DNA from: Bacteroidales bacterium | GTDB taxonomy: Bacteria; Bacteroidota; Bacteroidia; Bacteroidales; VadinHA17 | DNA: 64,000 nucleotides | Reading direction: 5' to 3' | Assembly: GCA_016709865.1 (NCBI GenBank) | Contig: JADJLX010000006.1 | Coordinates: 1 to 64,000, forward strand | In this document: in pieces, positions 25,712-34,509 of the stretch | Layout of the letters: every line of letters starts with the position of its first letter | Position numbering within the stretch: the stretch's first letter is position 1 | Made by a program: the position numbers and the translations under genes | Notes under the pieces: generated by a model | What the model saw: the letters and a program-made list of their open reading frames with translations, nothing else | Databases searched by the model: none | Told to the model about the DNA's origin: nothing

Positions 25712-28700
25712 TACCTATAACGGATTTTAGCAACATCAATACATTTGTTAGAGATCTCATCCATGTCTCCAAATGAGAGATTGAGGTGGTATTTGTCCCT
25801 CACTTCATCAATCAGATAATCTCCGATTTCGATCTGCAATTTTCCGGTTATGTTGGTTTTAAATTGCCAGTCAATAATTGGTTTATTATTATCCAACACA
25901 GCACTTTGAATTAGCATATCAATGCGTAAAGCTGCATGAGTTGAGATTTCTCTTCTGACAATAGAATCCTGAATATTATCTTTTAGGGCTTCTACACATA
26001 ACCCGTAAAATGCTTTGGCAACATCATTTTCACTTAATGCTTCTGGTATATCACTGTCAGTGTGCGCTAAAACATTATTCATTATTTCCTGAACTCTGTT
26101 TAAATAGATAGTTTCGTTTATGCGATTTGCTTCATATTCCAGAATTGCTTCCTGCAGCATCTGAGAAAACTTTTTATAGAATGCAGGATCTTCATCCATT
26201 TTCTCTGAAATGTGTTTTGAAGTCCGACTTGCGATCTTATCGGCTTTAGCTGCTTTGCCTATTGTTTTTACAAGCTCTTCCTGAAACTTGTCTTTTTCAA
26301 AGATGTTCACCAACTCAGTAATAACTTCCACTTTATCCGTAGTGATATGAGTATCAATTAATTTTTGAATTTGTCCTTCATATAGTTTGTAGTCAATTTC
26401 GTCAGAGTACCTTTCTACAACGGCCACACGAAGTTTCAGGAACATAGTCAAATCTTCTTTGTAACGATTTATCGTTTTTTCATCAACATCTTTATAGAAC
26501 CGGAGAGAGGAGAAAGCCAGTTTTAAACATTTTGCGAATGCTGCCAGCTTATCATAAAACAAAACCCTTATAGCTTCATCCTTAAGTAACAGCTGATAAG
26601 CTTCTGCATCCCGTTTATTTGAGACTGTTTTAAATAGATCCCATAACTCTGAATGTTTCTGAGGTAATTTGTGAATTTCATCATTGATGTTGGTGAGTGT
26701 ACCAATCAGGTCGTCGTTATCGAAATCTTCAAACGAAGAATACATCTGCATTGCATCATCAAGATTTTCAATTACTCCGTAATAGTCAATGATGTACCCA
26801 AATTCTTTATCAGAATAAACACGATTAACCCTGGCGATTGCCTGCAATAGTTTATGTCCACGTAAATTCCTGGTAAGATATAAAACTGTATTTTTTGGTT
26901 CATCAAAACCCGTAAGAAGTTTATCTACAACAATAATTATTTCCGGGTCTTTCTGATTCTTGAAACGGCTGATGATGTTCTTCTCATAAGATTTAGAATT
27001 GCCATGTTCGTCCATCATCTTCTTCCAAAAACGGTTTTCTTTATCGGTGGATTTTTCATAAGCACTCTCTTCGCCTTCTCTTTCATCAATTGACGAAATC
27101 AAAACTACACTGCTTACTATCCCTATTTCATTCAGAAATTCATTGTAACGTATGGCATTTACTTTTTTATCGCAAACCAATTGTGCCTTGAATGGTGTTC
27201 CCTGCCAGTTATCACGAAAGTGCAGACTAATATTCCATGAAGTCGCATAGATCTTCTGTTCAGCCCCATTCAACTGATCAGCCCTGCTGAATTTCTTCTT
27301 AAAATCAGCTTTCTGATAATCTGTCAATGGTTCAGCCACCATTCCAAAGAATGTATCAAGAGGACTAACATTTACGTTTTGCCGTGCTAGTCTTCCTTCG
27401 TACAATAATGGAACTACAGCTTTATCTTTTACAGCCTGATCAACAGTATATGCATCAATAATGCCGCCGAATTTTGCAGCAGTACTTTTATCCTTTTTGA
27501 AGAGGGGTGTTCCGGTCATTGCAATAAAACAGGCATTGGGTAATGTCTTTTGCATCTCAATATTGAAAGTTCCATGCTGGGTCCGGTGACCTTCATCAAC
27601 AAGGACAAAAATATCATGGCTCTCCAATGGCTTTGTTATTTTTTTTATGGCTGCCACAAATTTATTTATGATGGTGGTCACAACTGAATCACTTTTACTT
27701 TCCAACAGTTCAACCAATCGCTGCCCTGTTGTGGCATTCTCAACAAATTTCCCACATTTCCTGAATGTACCAGTAATTTGATTATCCAGATCCGTCCTAT
27801 CCGTTACCAGTACTATTTTGGGGTTACGGATCGATTTTTCCAAAGCAATTGCCTGAGCCAGCATTACCATAGTCAGTGATTTTCCACTGCCCTGAGTATG
27901 CCATATCACCCCACCCTGTCGTCTTCCCTCTTTAAACTGAAGGATCCGTTTCATTGATTTTTTTATCGCAAAAAACTGTTGATACCGGGCAACCTTTTTC
28001 TCTCCGTTATCGAACAGAATGAAGTTGAAAATAATATCCATCAACCTTTCCGGACGACATAACCCGAACAAATATTTATCCTGGATTGTCGGAAGAATAT
28101 TTTCTGTTTCCAGATCATCAAAGTATTGCCTCACATACTTAAACCGTTCGCTGAACAATTTATCTTTCTGTTCAATACCTAATGGTCGGTTTTTAATCTC
28201 CAGTAAATCTTTTAAGTATTTTTCTTCCTCCTCTTCCGTTGTAAATTTTTCTTCCCACTTTGACCAAAATTTCTCAGGAGTTGCATTTGTGGCATAAGCT
28301 GCTTCCTGTGTGGCAATGCTCAAAATAACCTGTGCATACACATATAGAGCCCTGATTCCATCTTCCTGCTGACTTCGTAAGTGCTGACTTATTGCCTGTG
28401 CTAACGGCTCTTTCATATCAGGTCGCTTACACTCAATTACACACAATGGTATACCATTAACGAACAAAACCAGATCAGGCCGGTAATGCTCTTTACTGTT
28501 ACTGCGCATTACGCTGTATTCTTCTGTTACATGAAATGCATTATTACTTAAAAATGTTTCCGGATTCCAGTCAATGTACTGAAGTGTTATGCTTTTTTTA
28601 TCCCCGTCAAAATTCTGTTCAAATGCCTTTCCCAAAGTAATAAGGTCATAAACCGTTTCGCTGGCGGCTATGTAACCTTCGTTCATCGGCAATTCTTTTA

Positions 28701-28947
28701 ATGCACGAATTCCGTTTTCAATATTAGCATCGCTGATATAAGTAGTTTTTGTTGAACTAATTCTTTTATCTGAGTTGATCTCCTTCAACTGTTTGCGCAG
28801 AATGTCATCAAGTAAAACATTACTCGTTTTACCACCACGAAGTTTTTCGCATTCTGACGGACTCAAATAAATGTATCCCAGCTTTTGCAGCAATTGTAAA
28901 GCAGGTACCTGGCTTATATGGTCTTCTTTGAAACTTGGTGTGTTCAT
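25711..28947 (-). CDS. hsdR: Type I restriction enzyme, R (HsdR) subunit
   Basis: At 1078 residues it is a full-length HsdR. The nuclease core is at about 155-175 (YRPDLVLFVNG, IECKRPD, giving D158 and E172-x-K174). The motor has Walker A at 350-357 (HTQGSGKS), the DEAD-like box DEGH at 451-454, motif III (AMTGTP) and motif VI (QAIARVNRVY). A C-terminal helical region, which docks to the methyltransferase, makes up the last 250 residues. The subunit translocates DNA and cuts far from the site, but only as part of a complex with HsdM and HsdS. HsdS is encoded at 30136; hsdM is not in this window. The downstream YgjP gene overlaps it. Confidence 0.97.
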   Translation of the reverse strand: MNTPSFKEDHISQVPALQLLQKLGYIYLSPSECEKLRGGKTSNVLLDDILRKQLKEINSDKRISSTKTTYISDANIENGIRALKELPMNEGYIAASETVYDLITLGKAFEQNFDGDKKSITLQYIDWNPETFLSNNAFHVTEEYSVMRSNSKEHYRPDLVLFVNGIPLCVIECKRPDMKEPLAQAISQHLRSQQEDGIRALYVYAQVILSIATQEAAYATNATPEKFWSKWEEKFTTEEEEEKYLKDLLEIKNRPLGIEQKDKLFSERFKYVRQYFDDLETENILPTIQDKYLFGLCRPERLMDIIFNFILFDNGEKKVARYQQFFAIKKSMKRILQFKEGRRQGGVIWHTQGSGKSLTMVMLAQAIALEKSIRNPKIVLVTDRTDLDNQITGTFRKCGKFVENATTGQRLVELLESKSDSVVTTIINKFVAAIKKITKPLESHDIFVLVDEGHRTQHGTFNIEMQKTLPNACFIAMTGTPLFKKDKSTAAKFGGIIDAYTVDQAVKDKAVVPLLYEGRLARQNVNVSPLDTFFGMVAEPLTDYQKADFKKKFSRADQLNGAEQKIYATSWNISLHFRDNWQGTPFKAQLVCDKKVNAIRYNEFLNEIGIVSSVVLISSIDEREGEESAYEKSTDKENRFWKKMMDEHGNSKSYEKNIISRFKNQKDPEIIIVVDKLLTGFDEPKNTVLYLTRNLRGHKLLQAIARVNRVYSDKEFGYIIDYYGVIENLDDAMQMYSSFEDFDNDDLIGTLTNINDEIHKLPQKHSELWDLFKTVSNKRDAEAYQLLLKDEAIRVLFYDKLAAFAKCLKLAFSSLRFYKDVDEKTINRYKEDLTMFLKLRVAVVERYSDEIDYKLYEGQIQKLIDTHITTDKVEVITELVNIFEKDKFQEELVKTIGKAAKADKIASRTSKHISEKMDEDPAFYKKFSQMLQEAILEYEANRINETIYLNRVQEIMNNVLAHTDSDIPEALSENDVAKAFYGLCVEALKDNIQDSIVRREISTHAALRIDMLIQSAVLDNNKPIIDWQFKTNITGKLQIEIGDYLIDEVRDKYHLNLSFGDMDEISNKCIDVAKIRYR

Positions 28948-29013
28948 TATCTTATTTTCATTCTACAGAGAATATTAACAACGAAAAAGAGAATTGTCTT
29001 ACCAATATTTTTA

Positions 29014-29244
29014 TCATTTGTCTTTTGGAGGATTAGGGTCGTTGCCATGGCTATCTGGATTTTGAATAGTCCCGTCTTTTCTGTGTGGAATCAGTTCTGA
29101 TCCTTCTGAGTTGCTTTTTTCTCTGCTCCATTGCATTGCATCTTCCTTAGTTTCGAAATGTTTAGAGGCTCTTTCAGCATGTTCTCGTTTGGAGTCCCAC
29201 CCACCATCAGGGTTTGGTACTACATGTCTTTCTTTTCTACTCAT
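29014..29244 (-). CDS. DUF2188 small protein
   Basis: The 76-residue protein has the DUF2188 pattern: HVVPNPDGGWDSKREHAERASKHFETKEDAMQWSRE, continuing to ELIPHRKDGTIQNPDSHGNDP. It is hydrophilic and without signal or membrane segments. DUF2188 proteins often ride in mobile or defence loci as cargo of unknown function. It sits in the 400-base gap between the DUF1883-TIR gene and hsdR, all on the same strand. Confidence 0.85.
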   Translation of the reverse strand: MSRKERHVVPNPDGGWDSKREHAERASKHFETKEDAMQWSREKSNSEGSELIPHRKDGTIQNPDSHGNDPNPPKDK

Positions 29245-29349
29245 TTTTTCTTAATATTAGTGTAAAATTATCCTTTCCATTTCATATTGACTTTTCTTGT
29301 GACTATTCTTCTTCCAAATCTTGTATTTTCTCTGGGTAGTCTCTAAATA

Positions 29350-30132
29350 TTATAAATGCTTTGAATTGTTAATTACTTCAGAAATTTCGGCTGCAATTTC
29401 CTCAACAGTATACGCTGATGTATTTCTAGCCAATTTATCAGCTAATGAAGGGGAAAAATCTATTACTTCTTTTTTAGTTATATTATGCCAAATTGGTAAC
29501 ATGATTTGCTCTCCACTGACCACTTTCGTAATAATTCCATCTAATTCATAATTAGTCCATCCTTTTTTTATAAAGTCTTTTGACAAAACCACTATACCAA
29601 AGCGACTGTTTGCAAGTCCTTTATCTATTTTTCTTCTAAGACTATCACCTATTTGCATCTCAAATTCATCATACCAAACACTTAATCCTTCTGCTTGCAG
29701 GGCAATGGCCAAAGGGCGAACTACTTCATCTTTATCTTCCGATGCGTGTGAGATAAAAACATCATAGCTTTTAACGGTGTGATCTAAATTATAAGCATCG
29801 CCGTATTCTTTTCTAACCAATGAGGGAACTGTCGATAGTGCTGGTTCATTGTATTGTGGCAGAGCAGAAGGTAAAATTTGAATTGATGATCTTACAGTTC
29901 CCCTTAGACCTTGTAGGTCTACAGTTACATACCAATGCCCTGAACTTGGAATACCTAAAACTATTGGTGACCTTGTAATTAATCCCCCAGTATACCTATG
30001 ACTTCTACCTGATTTATAACTTTGATAGTTTGAACTATCCATCAAACGCACATTAGCTGCATTCCCTGAAAGTGTAACTTGTACTCGTTGTCCACTTTTT
30101 AATTGTCCTAAATCGTAAACTTGGTATTTCAT
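29350..30132 (-). CDS. DUF1883-TIR domain protein
   Basis: The N-terminal half (1-95) matches DUF1883 (YQVYDLGQLKSGQRVQVTLSG, SGHWYVTVDLQGL), a small beta domain found almost only in front of TIR domains. The C-terminal half (about 120-255) is a TIR domain: SYDVFISHASEDKDEVVRPLA, LSVWYDEFEMQIGDSLRRKID, GIVVLSKDFIKKGWTNYEL, with Glu in the WxxxE position (WTNYE) as in NAD-cleaving TIRs. Bacterial TIR proteins act as NAD-depleting or signal-producing effectors in anti-phage defence. It starts 3 bases after hsdS, so it is part of the restriction operon. The trigger and activity are inferred. Confidence 0.9.
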   Translation of the reverse strand: MKYQVYDLGQLKSGQRVQVTLSGNAANVRLMDSSNYQSYKSGRSHRYTGGLITRSPIVLGIPSSGHWYVTVDLQGLRGTVRSSIQILPSALPQYNEPALSTVPSLVRKEYGDAYNLDHTVKSYDVFISHASEDKDEVVRPLAIALQAEGLSVWYDEFEMQIGDSLRRKIDKGLANSRFGIVVLSKDFIKKGWTNYELDGIITKVVSGEQIMLPIWHNITKKEVIDFSPSLADKLARNTSAYTVEEIAAEISEVINNSKHL

Positions 30133-30135
30133 AGA

Positions 30136-31299
30136 TTAAACTGTTAATCTTTTCTTCCCCGTTAGCAAAACTTGCATCAACCCCTTTTTCTGATCCCTCA
30201 GTTTTTCTGTTTTGGCTTTAAGAAGTTGAATTTCTTTGTCAGCTGCCTGAAGCACTTGAACAATGGCGGTTTGTTCTTCAAGGCAAGGTAGTTTTATTTT
30301 AATTTTTGAGAAGAGATCATACCACAAATAGACTCTTACTCCACCTTCCCCTAATGTTTCGATTCTATATTTTGTATGGTCTATTTGTAAAAACTGATGA
30401 AGATAGTAGTCCAAAATTTCCCCTTTAGTTTTAAAGCAGACATAAAGTGAACTAATAACACCAATTTCCATCTCGAAATATGCTAATGAGCCAACGTTTA
30501 TTCTTGCTGGATTGTAAGCAAATTCGTGCTTTTTTATTATTTTATAATTGGATAAATCTTCCCCTGAGACTTTCCCTTCAAAATATTCAGACTGCAACAC
30601 AAATCCGTTGGTATTTGTAACTGAATATACTTTTGCATCTATCAACTCTTTATTCCTTCTTGAAAAATTTGTAGTAATATCACCAAGTCTACATTCCTTC
30701 CACTCAGAGCTAAACCCCTTCAACCTTTTCTTCCCTGTCAATAAATTTTGCATCAGCCATTTTTTCTGCAATTCCATTTTAGCAACAAGAGAATTGTTTT
30801 TGTTGATGGCTGTGTCCATCAAACCAAGGATGTGAGCAATGGCTTTTTGTTCGGGGAGAGGAGGAAGAGCTATTTTAAGTCTAATCAGTTTTTCCACAGA
30901 TAAACCAGGCTGAGCTGAAGATTCAGAAAGTCTATTTAAATTTTGAAAATCAAGTCTATAGGCAAGGAATGAATTATCATTTTTATTATCGGTTTTTACA
31001 GCAATTGCATGTTCAGAGATATAATTTTTACCACATACTCTGATAATATTTCCACAAAGTGCACCCTGTCTTCCAATCAAAAAGTAGTTTCCTTCGTGCG
31101 TATAATTGTTAGTGTAACCACGTAAGCCATTTCCTCCATAGACAGCATAATCACCATTTTCATTTATTTCTTCTGACGTAATCCCATAACCACTCCTAAA
31201 TGTTGTGCATATTTCTCCTAATCGTTTCACTTCCCAATCACCAGGAATACTTGTATTGTGAAAGGGTTTTGCATTATTCTTTTCTTTCATCCTTTTCAT
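30136..31299 (-). CDS. hsdS: Type I restriction enzyme, S (specificity) subunit
   Basis: The 387-residue protein has two target-recognition domains (about 15-145 and 205-345), each opening with the usual W..x.LGEI/LGDI element (DWEVKRLGEICTTF, EWKECRLGDITTNF) and closed by a central and C-terminal conserved helix (LPPLPEQKAIAHIL, LPCLEEQTAIVQVL). The repeats LMQNLLTGKKRL and LMQVLLTGKKRL mark the ends of the two spacer helices. It would position HsdM and HsdR on a bipartite DNA site. The start overlaps the TIR-like gene stop in an ATGA, so the two are co-translated. The next ATG (31290) is an alternative start. Confidence 0.95.
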   Translation of the reverse strand: MKRMKEKNNAKPFHNTSIPGDWEVKRLGEICTTFRSGYGITSEEINENGDYAVYGGNGLRGYTNNYTHEGNYFLIGRQGALCGNIIRVCGKNYISEHAIAVKTDNKNDNSFLAYRLDFQNLNRLSESSAQPGLSVEKLIRLKIALPPLPEQKAIAHILGLMDTAINKNNSLVAKMELQKKWLMQNLLTGKKRLKGFSSEWKECRLGDITTNFSRRNKELIDAKVYSVTNTNGFVLQSEYFEGKVSGEDLSNYKIIKKHEFAYNPARINVGSLAYFEMEIGVISSLYVCFKTKGEILDYYLHQFLQIDHTKYRIETLGEGGVRVYLWYDLFSKIKIKLPCLEEQTAIVQVLQAADKEIQLLKAKTEKLRDQKKGLMQVLLTGKKRLTV

Positions 31300-32315
31300 A
31301 AATATCGTTCAATAGAAGCTGAAGATTCCTTTAGTAACCTTTGAAACCAGGCATCGACCAAGTCCCCTGAACAAAAAGGATGAATTAAATCATAGTATTT
31401 AGTGTTGTCACTATTGCTAAACAATACCGATAATTCATATTGGCTTTTATATCCAGCATTATGAATTAATGCCCATCCCTTAAACATTTCAGAATAATAG
31501 AATATTCTTCGTTCTGAAGATAATGTAATGTCTCCTTCATCAGCTATTTTATATATTTCTAAAGAGACACAGAAATTCTGGGTTGTCACAATTCTATGAG
31601 CTAACTCATCAGGTATTTCAAACGTACATCGAAGACGGTAATCACCGATTCCAAATTCAGCAGTTTCACTATTCCCTGCAAATGGAAATTTATAATTAGT
31701 ATCGAAATGTGAAGTCCCCAAAAAGAGGATCTTTTCGTTAAAACAATCTTTTAGTAATTGATGTTCTGTTCTTGCCAGCTCAATAGCTTCCTTTGTTTCC
31801 TGAAGACGAACTTTTCGCTTCTTTTCTTCAATTCTCTCTAAAAGATTTTGATACCGGTCTTCAACAGTTATTGGTTTTAAAGTTCCACCCTCTTCAGTTA
31901 CTTTGAATTCAATAAACTTTGCCAGCTCTTCAAAGGAAAATCTACGAGGATCTAAATAAATGCGCGTGGAAGGATACCAGGATGGTATTTCATTAGGTAC
32001 AATAGGAATGACTATAAGGAAATTATACCCTTGGTTTTTTACTGATGTTCTGTCAATAATGGCATTTTTTTCAATCTCGGTATAAAATGATTCGCTCCAT
32101 TCATTTCTGGAGAGAATAACAACAACTCTTGAGCTCTCTTTAAAAATCTTTCCAAATTCTTCCGGTCCCGATTTTGAGATTAATTCTTCCTGTTTATCCT
32201 CATAAAAAAACAATTCTAATCCAGGATTCAATTGAGCAACTATTTTTTTTGCAAAGTCGACGTCCTGCTTACACAGAGAAATAGCGACATCATATTTACT
32301 GTATAGTTTACTCAT
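31296..32315 (-). CDS. TIR-like domain protein with unknown C-terminal domain
   Basis: Residues 1-130 read as a divergent TIR or TIR-like domain: KYDVAISLCKQDVDFAKKIV, ELFFYEDKQEELIS, SSRVVVILSRNEWSESFYTEIEKNAI. The usual WxxxE spacing is altered here. A charged coiled coil follows (about 155-190, LLERIEEKKRKVRLQET). The C-terminal 150 residues (FLGTSHFDTNYKFP..., FYYSEMFKGWALIHNAG) are beta-rich and match nothing I know; they could sense a ligand or complex. It overlaps the nucleotidyltransferase-like gene by 8 bases and hsdS by 4 bases. The TIR assignment is by motif only; enzymatic activity is unproven. Confidence 0.72.
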   Translation of the reverse strand: MSKLYSKYDVAISLCKQDVDFAKKIVAQLNPGLELFFYEDKQEELISKSGPEEFGKIFKESSRVVVILSRNEWSESFYTEIEKNAIIDRTSVKNQGYNFLIVIPIVPNEIPSWYPSTRIYLDPRRFSFEELAKFIEFKVTEEGGTLKPITVEDRYQNLLERIEEKKRKVRLQETKEAIELARTEHQLLKDCFNEKILFLGTSHFDTNYKFPFAGNSETAEFGIGDYRLRCTFEIPDELAHRIVTTQNFCVSLEIYKIADEGDITLSSERRIFYYSEMFKGWALIHNAGYKSQYELSVLFSNSDNTKYYDLIHPFCSGDLVDAWFQRLLKESSASIERYL

Positions 32316-33083
32316 TTGCTGTCAGGCTAAAATTCATAATCAACTGACGGAACACTTTTTCTACATCAATGTTCCCTAACCCCATTTCTTTAAAGATTGC
32401 TTTGTCCGGAAGATCTTCAGAAATGGTATTTACGAAGGTTTGTAATTGTTGCTTAATCTTTTCTGGCAATTTAAAATTGTCAGCCTCAGTAAGCATAACT
32501 GCCAATCTGAAAACATCGGCTTTATGTTTTCGTAGCTGCTTTGCATCCTCAGTGCTACCATTGGCTATTCGTTCTGATATTTCCAAAAAGGCTTTAGCTT
32601 TCAGACATATAAGAGCTTCAGTATTGGCAAAATGTATTCCATTTTCAAGAGTGCTCATTTCAATCATATAATTATAATAATCATCACTTAGTAAAATTGC
32701 AGATAAACTCGAAAGATCATCATCTACCGGGATAGGAGTAAGATATGCTGGTTCTTCAAGATCAACTAAATCAGGTTTACGTGAAAATAGTTCAATCTGA
32801 TACGGGAAGTCTGATTTTTCTGGTTTTGTAAAACGATAATACTTCCTTTCATCAGAGCTTTTCTCTTTCCGTTCATAGTTTCCATCCTGAATAAATTTCC
32901 AGAACTGTTTTACGAAATCAGAACTCAGAGCTTCAACAATTAATATGATATCGATATCTTTTGTCGCTCTTGGAACAAGACCTGCCTCTTCAATAATAAT
33001 ATCACAAGCAGTGCCGCCAATAATTACATAATTATTAGTATAATCCTTAAAATATTCAGAAAAATCTTAATACCTCTTACCAT
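32308..33083 (-). CDS. AbiEii-like nucleotidyltransferase of an AbiE-type pair, one frameshift near the start
   Basis: From 33066 to the stop at 32308 one open minus-strand frame encodes a protein with YVIIGGTACDIIIEE, ATKDIDIILIVEAL (the D-x-D of a nucleotidyltransferase), FPYQIELFSRKPD and SSLSAILLSDDYYN, the pattern of AbiEii-like toxins or type IV toxin-antitoxin transferases. No ATG opens that frame before the first motif. The ATG at 33083, which overlaps the upstream stop, reads MVRGIKIF in another frame; a one-base step back at the T run (33060-33064) joins it to SEYFKDYTNNYVIIGG and gives a normal N-terminus. So the gene is frameshifted, is mis-sequenced, or uses a shift. The upstream wHTH gene is the probable antitoxin. 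Confidence 0.78.
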
Positions 33084-34045
33084 GGGAATTTTTCTATTAG
33101 TTTTTCAAGTGCCATTTCAATACGTTCATTTTTGTTCTCTCTGAAACACAAATAAAGTGAGAGAGAATCAATATATTCTGTCTTGGTCAGCAAGGCAGGA
33201 TCGTATTTCCACTCCTCAATACATACATTCCCTTCCATCGGATCAATGGGTTTAAGATTCACCCCTCCTATAAACCTTCCATAACCTGGGGGCATCGCAA
33301 AAAACTCTACTTGTTCATCATTAAGTTCTGTATAATAAGCAAGTGCATTAATATTTGCTTTCTTTAGGTTCTGATCCAAGGTATAACCTGTATAAAACTG
33401 TGTCTTGTTTATTGGATTTGTCATCTTAGGTTCAGCAATATCCCATAATTCACGTTTGGTTTTCTCAAATTTCAGAAACTTTTCTTTTGTGCCTTCAATT
33501 TTACACAAACCTGTGTTATGAAAGTAAAATGCTGCCCGGGTAATAGTCATAGGGTTATAGCCAAGCTTTTGAGCTATGGTACCAAGGTTTAATCCTTCCA
33601 AAGGTTCAACCTGTAAATGATACAATAGAATAAGTTGCGCGGCCGGTTGCATATTTGCTGGTTGCTGGTCCTCTACCTGACTATTGCCGTATTCTTTCAA
33701 AGAAATTAAAAGGTCAGGCATATACATTTGTCTTCCAGGAACAATAAACGGTACTCTTTTTTCTATCAGTCTCAACCTTTTATATGCGTCAACCTGAGGA
33801 ATAACTGCAACCACGACTGAATCTAAAATGCTTTGTACCTTAGTAAGATGAGTCCTGAGAACTTCAGTTGTGAAATCATCTTTCACGCTTAAAAGAACTA
33901 TCTTCAGGTTGTACAGTCTGATTTCACCAAAATCGTAGCCTTTAGCCAGGAAGAATGGTAAATTCTTAAGCTTTTCAGGTGCTATTTTTTTATAGGTTAC
34001 CCTGGTACCAAGCACCTCATTAATATAATTGACTACTTCATTCAT
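33077..34045 (-). CDS. AbiEi-like winged-helix antitoxin/regulator
   Basis: The 322-residue protein pairs with the nucleotidyltransferase-like gene that follows it, as AbiEi does with AbiEii. The N-terminal region (LGTRVTYKKIAPEKLKNLPFF) and the central helix-turn-helix (LEGLNLGTIAQKLGYNPMTITRAAFYFHNTGL, about 150-182) suggest DNA binding; the rest (YTGYTLDQNLKKANINALAYY, VNLKPIDPMEGNVCIEEWKYD) is family-specific. Its stop overlaps the likely start of the downstream gene. Nested inverted repeats at 34069-34147, 24-102 bases before its start, look like its own operator, as known for AbiEi autoregulation. Confidence 0.75.
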   Translation of the reverse strand: MNEVVNYINEVLGTRVTYKKIAPEKLKNLPFFLAKGYDFGEIRLYNLKIVLLSVKDDFTTEVLRTHLTKVQSILDSVVVAVIPQVDAYKRLRLIEKRVPFIVPGRQMYMPDLLISLKEYGNSQVEDQQPANMQPAAQLILLYHLQVEPLEGLNLGTIAQKLGYNPMTITRAAFYFHNTGLCKIEGTKEKFLKFEKTKRELWDIAEPKMTNPINKTQFYTGYTLDQNLKKANINALAYYTELNDEQVEFFAMPPGYGRFIGGVNLKPIDPMEGNVCIEEWKYDPALLTKTEYIDSLSLYLCFRENKNERIEMALEKLIEKFPW

Positions 34046-34068
34046 TTTATGAATATTACATTATATAA

Positions 34069-34147
34069 CTGTATATTAATATAATAGCATTATATTTGCA
34101 CACTATCATTAATTATGATATCGTGCAAATATAATGATAATATACAG
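34069..34147. promoter_or_regulatory. Nested perfect inverted repeats in the abiE-type promoter region
   Basis: The outer arms CTGTATATTA (34069-34078) and TAATATACAG (34138-34147) are 10-base perfect inverted repeats. The inner arms CATTATATTTGCAC (34088-34101) and GTGCAAATATAATG (34123-34136) are 14-base perfect inverted repeats separated by 21 bases. The set lies between the start of the AbiEi-like gene and the truncated metallophosphoesterase gene, so it is the likely operator/promoter for the abiE-TIR-hsdS chain. Confidence 0.7.
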
Positions 34148-34165
34148 ATAATCAATATCAACGAG

Positions 34166-34350
34166 TTATATATAAATAATTTTTCCATTAGTGAAATACT
34201 TATTTTCATCATATCTTAAATATCCAAGCTGATTTGTAAGCATTTTCGTTTCCCCAATGCTAAACTCTTCAACATTAACATGATGGTGCCCATAAATCCA
34301 GAAATCAATATTATTGTCATCAATCAAATCGTAAAGATTAACTGGAAAAA
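34166..34350 (-). pseudogene. 3' fragment of a metallophosphoesterase gene cut by IS21
   Basis: The minus strand encodes about 60 residues: FFPVNLYDLIDDNNIDFWIYGHHHVNVEEFSIGETKML, continuing to a TAA at 34166-34168. GHHH with this context is the last metal motif of calcineurin-like phosphoesterases. The frame breaks at the left end of the IS21 element near 34350, and the missing N-terminal part does not appear beyond the other end of the element (36923 on), where a glycosidase gene begins. The insertion was therefore accompanied or followed by deletion or rearrangement. Confidence 0.75.
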
Positions 34351-34352
34351 AC

Positions 34353-34417
34353 GGTCAAACTGACCACCTCGCGCCGGTTTAAACTGACCACCCTTCGCCG
34401 GAGCAAACTGACCACCT
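34353..34417. repeat. IS21 left-end terminal subrepeats
   Basis: Three copies of a unit containing AAACTGACCACC (near 34358, 34381 and 34405), linked by CGCCGG-type spacers, form the left terminal region; they are inverted relative to the right-end copies. They are presumed IstA binding sites. Confidence 0.85.
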
Positions 34418-34509
34418 GAGATGAGTTTTTCTCATGTTGAAAAAGTAAGTTATAATCCTTACTGTTGGTTTTATATTAACAGAGGGATTATGGCCAATAA
34501 AAGACAGAC

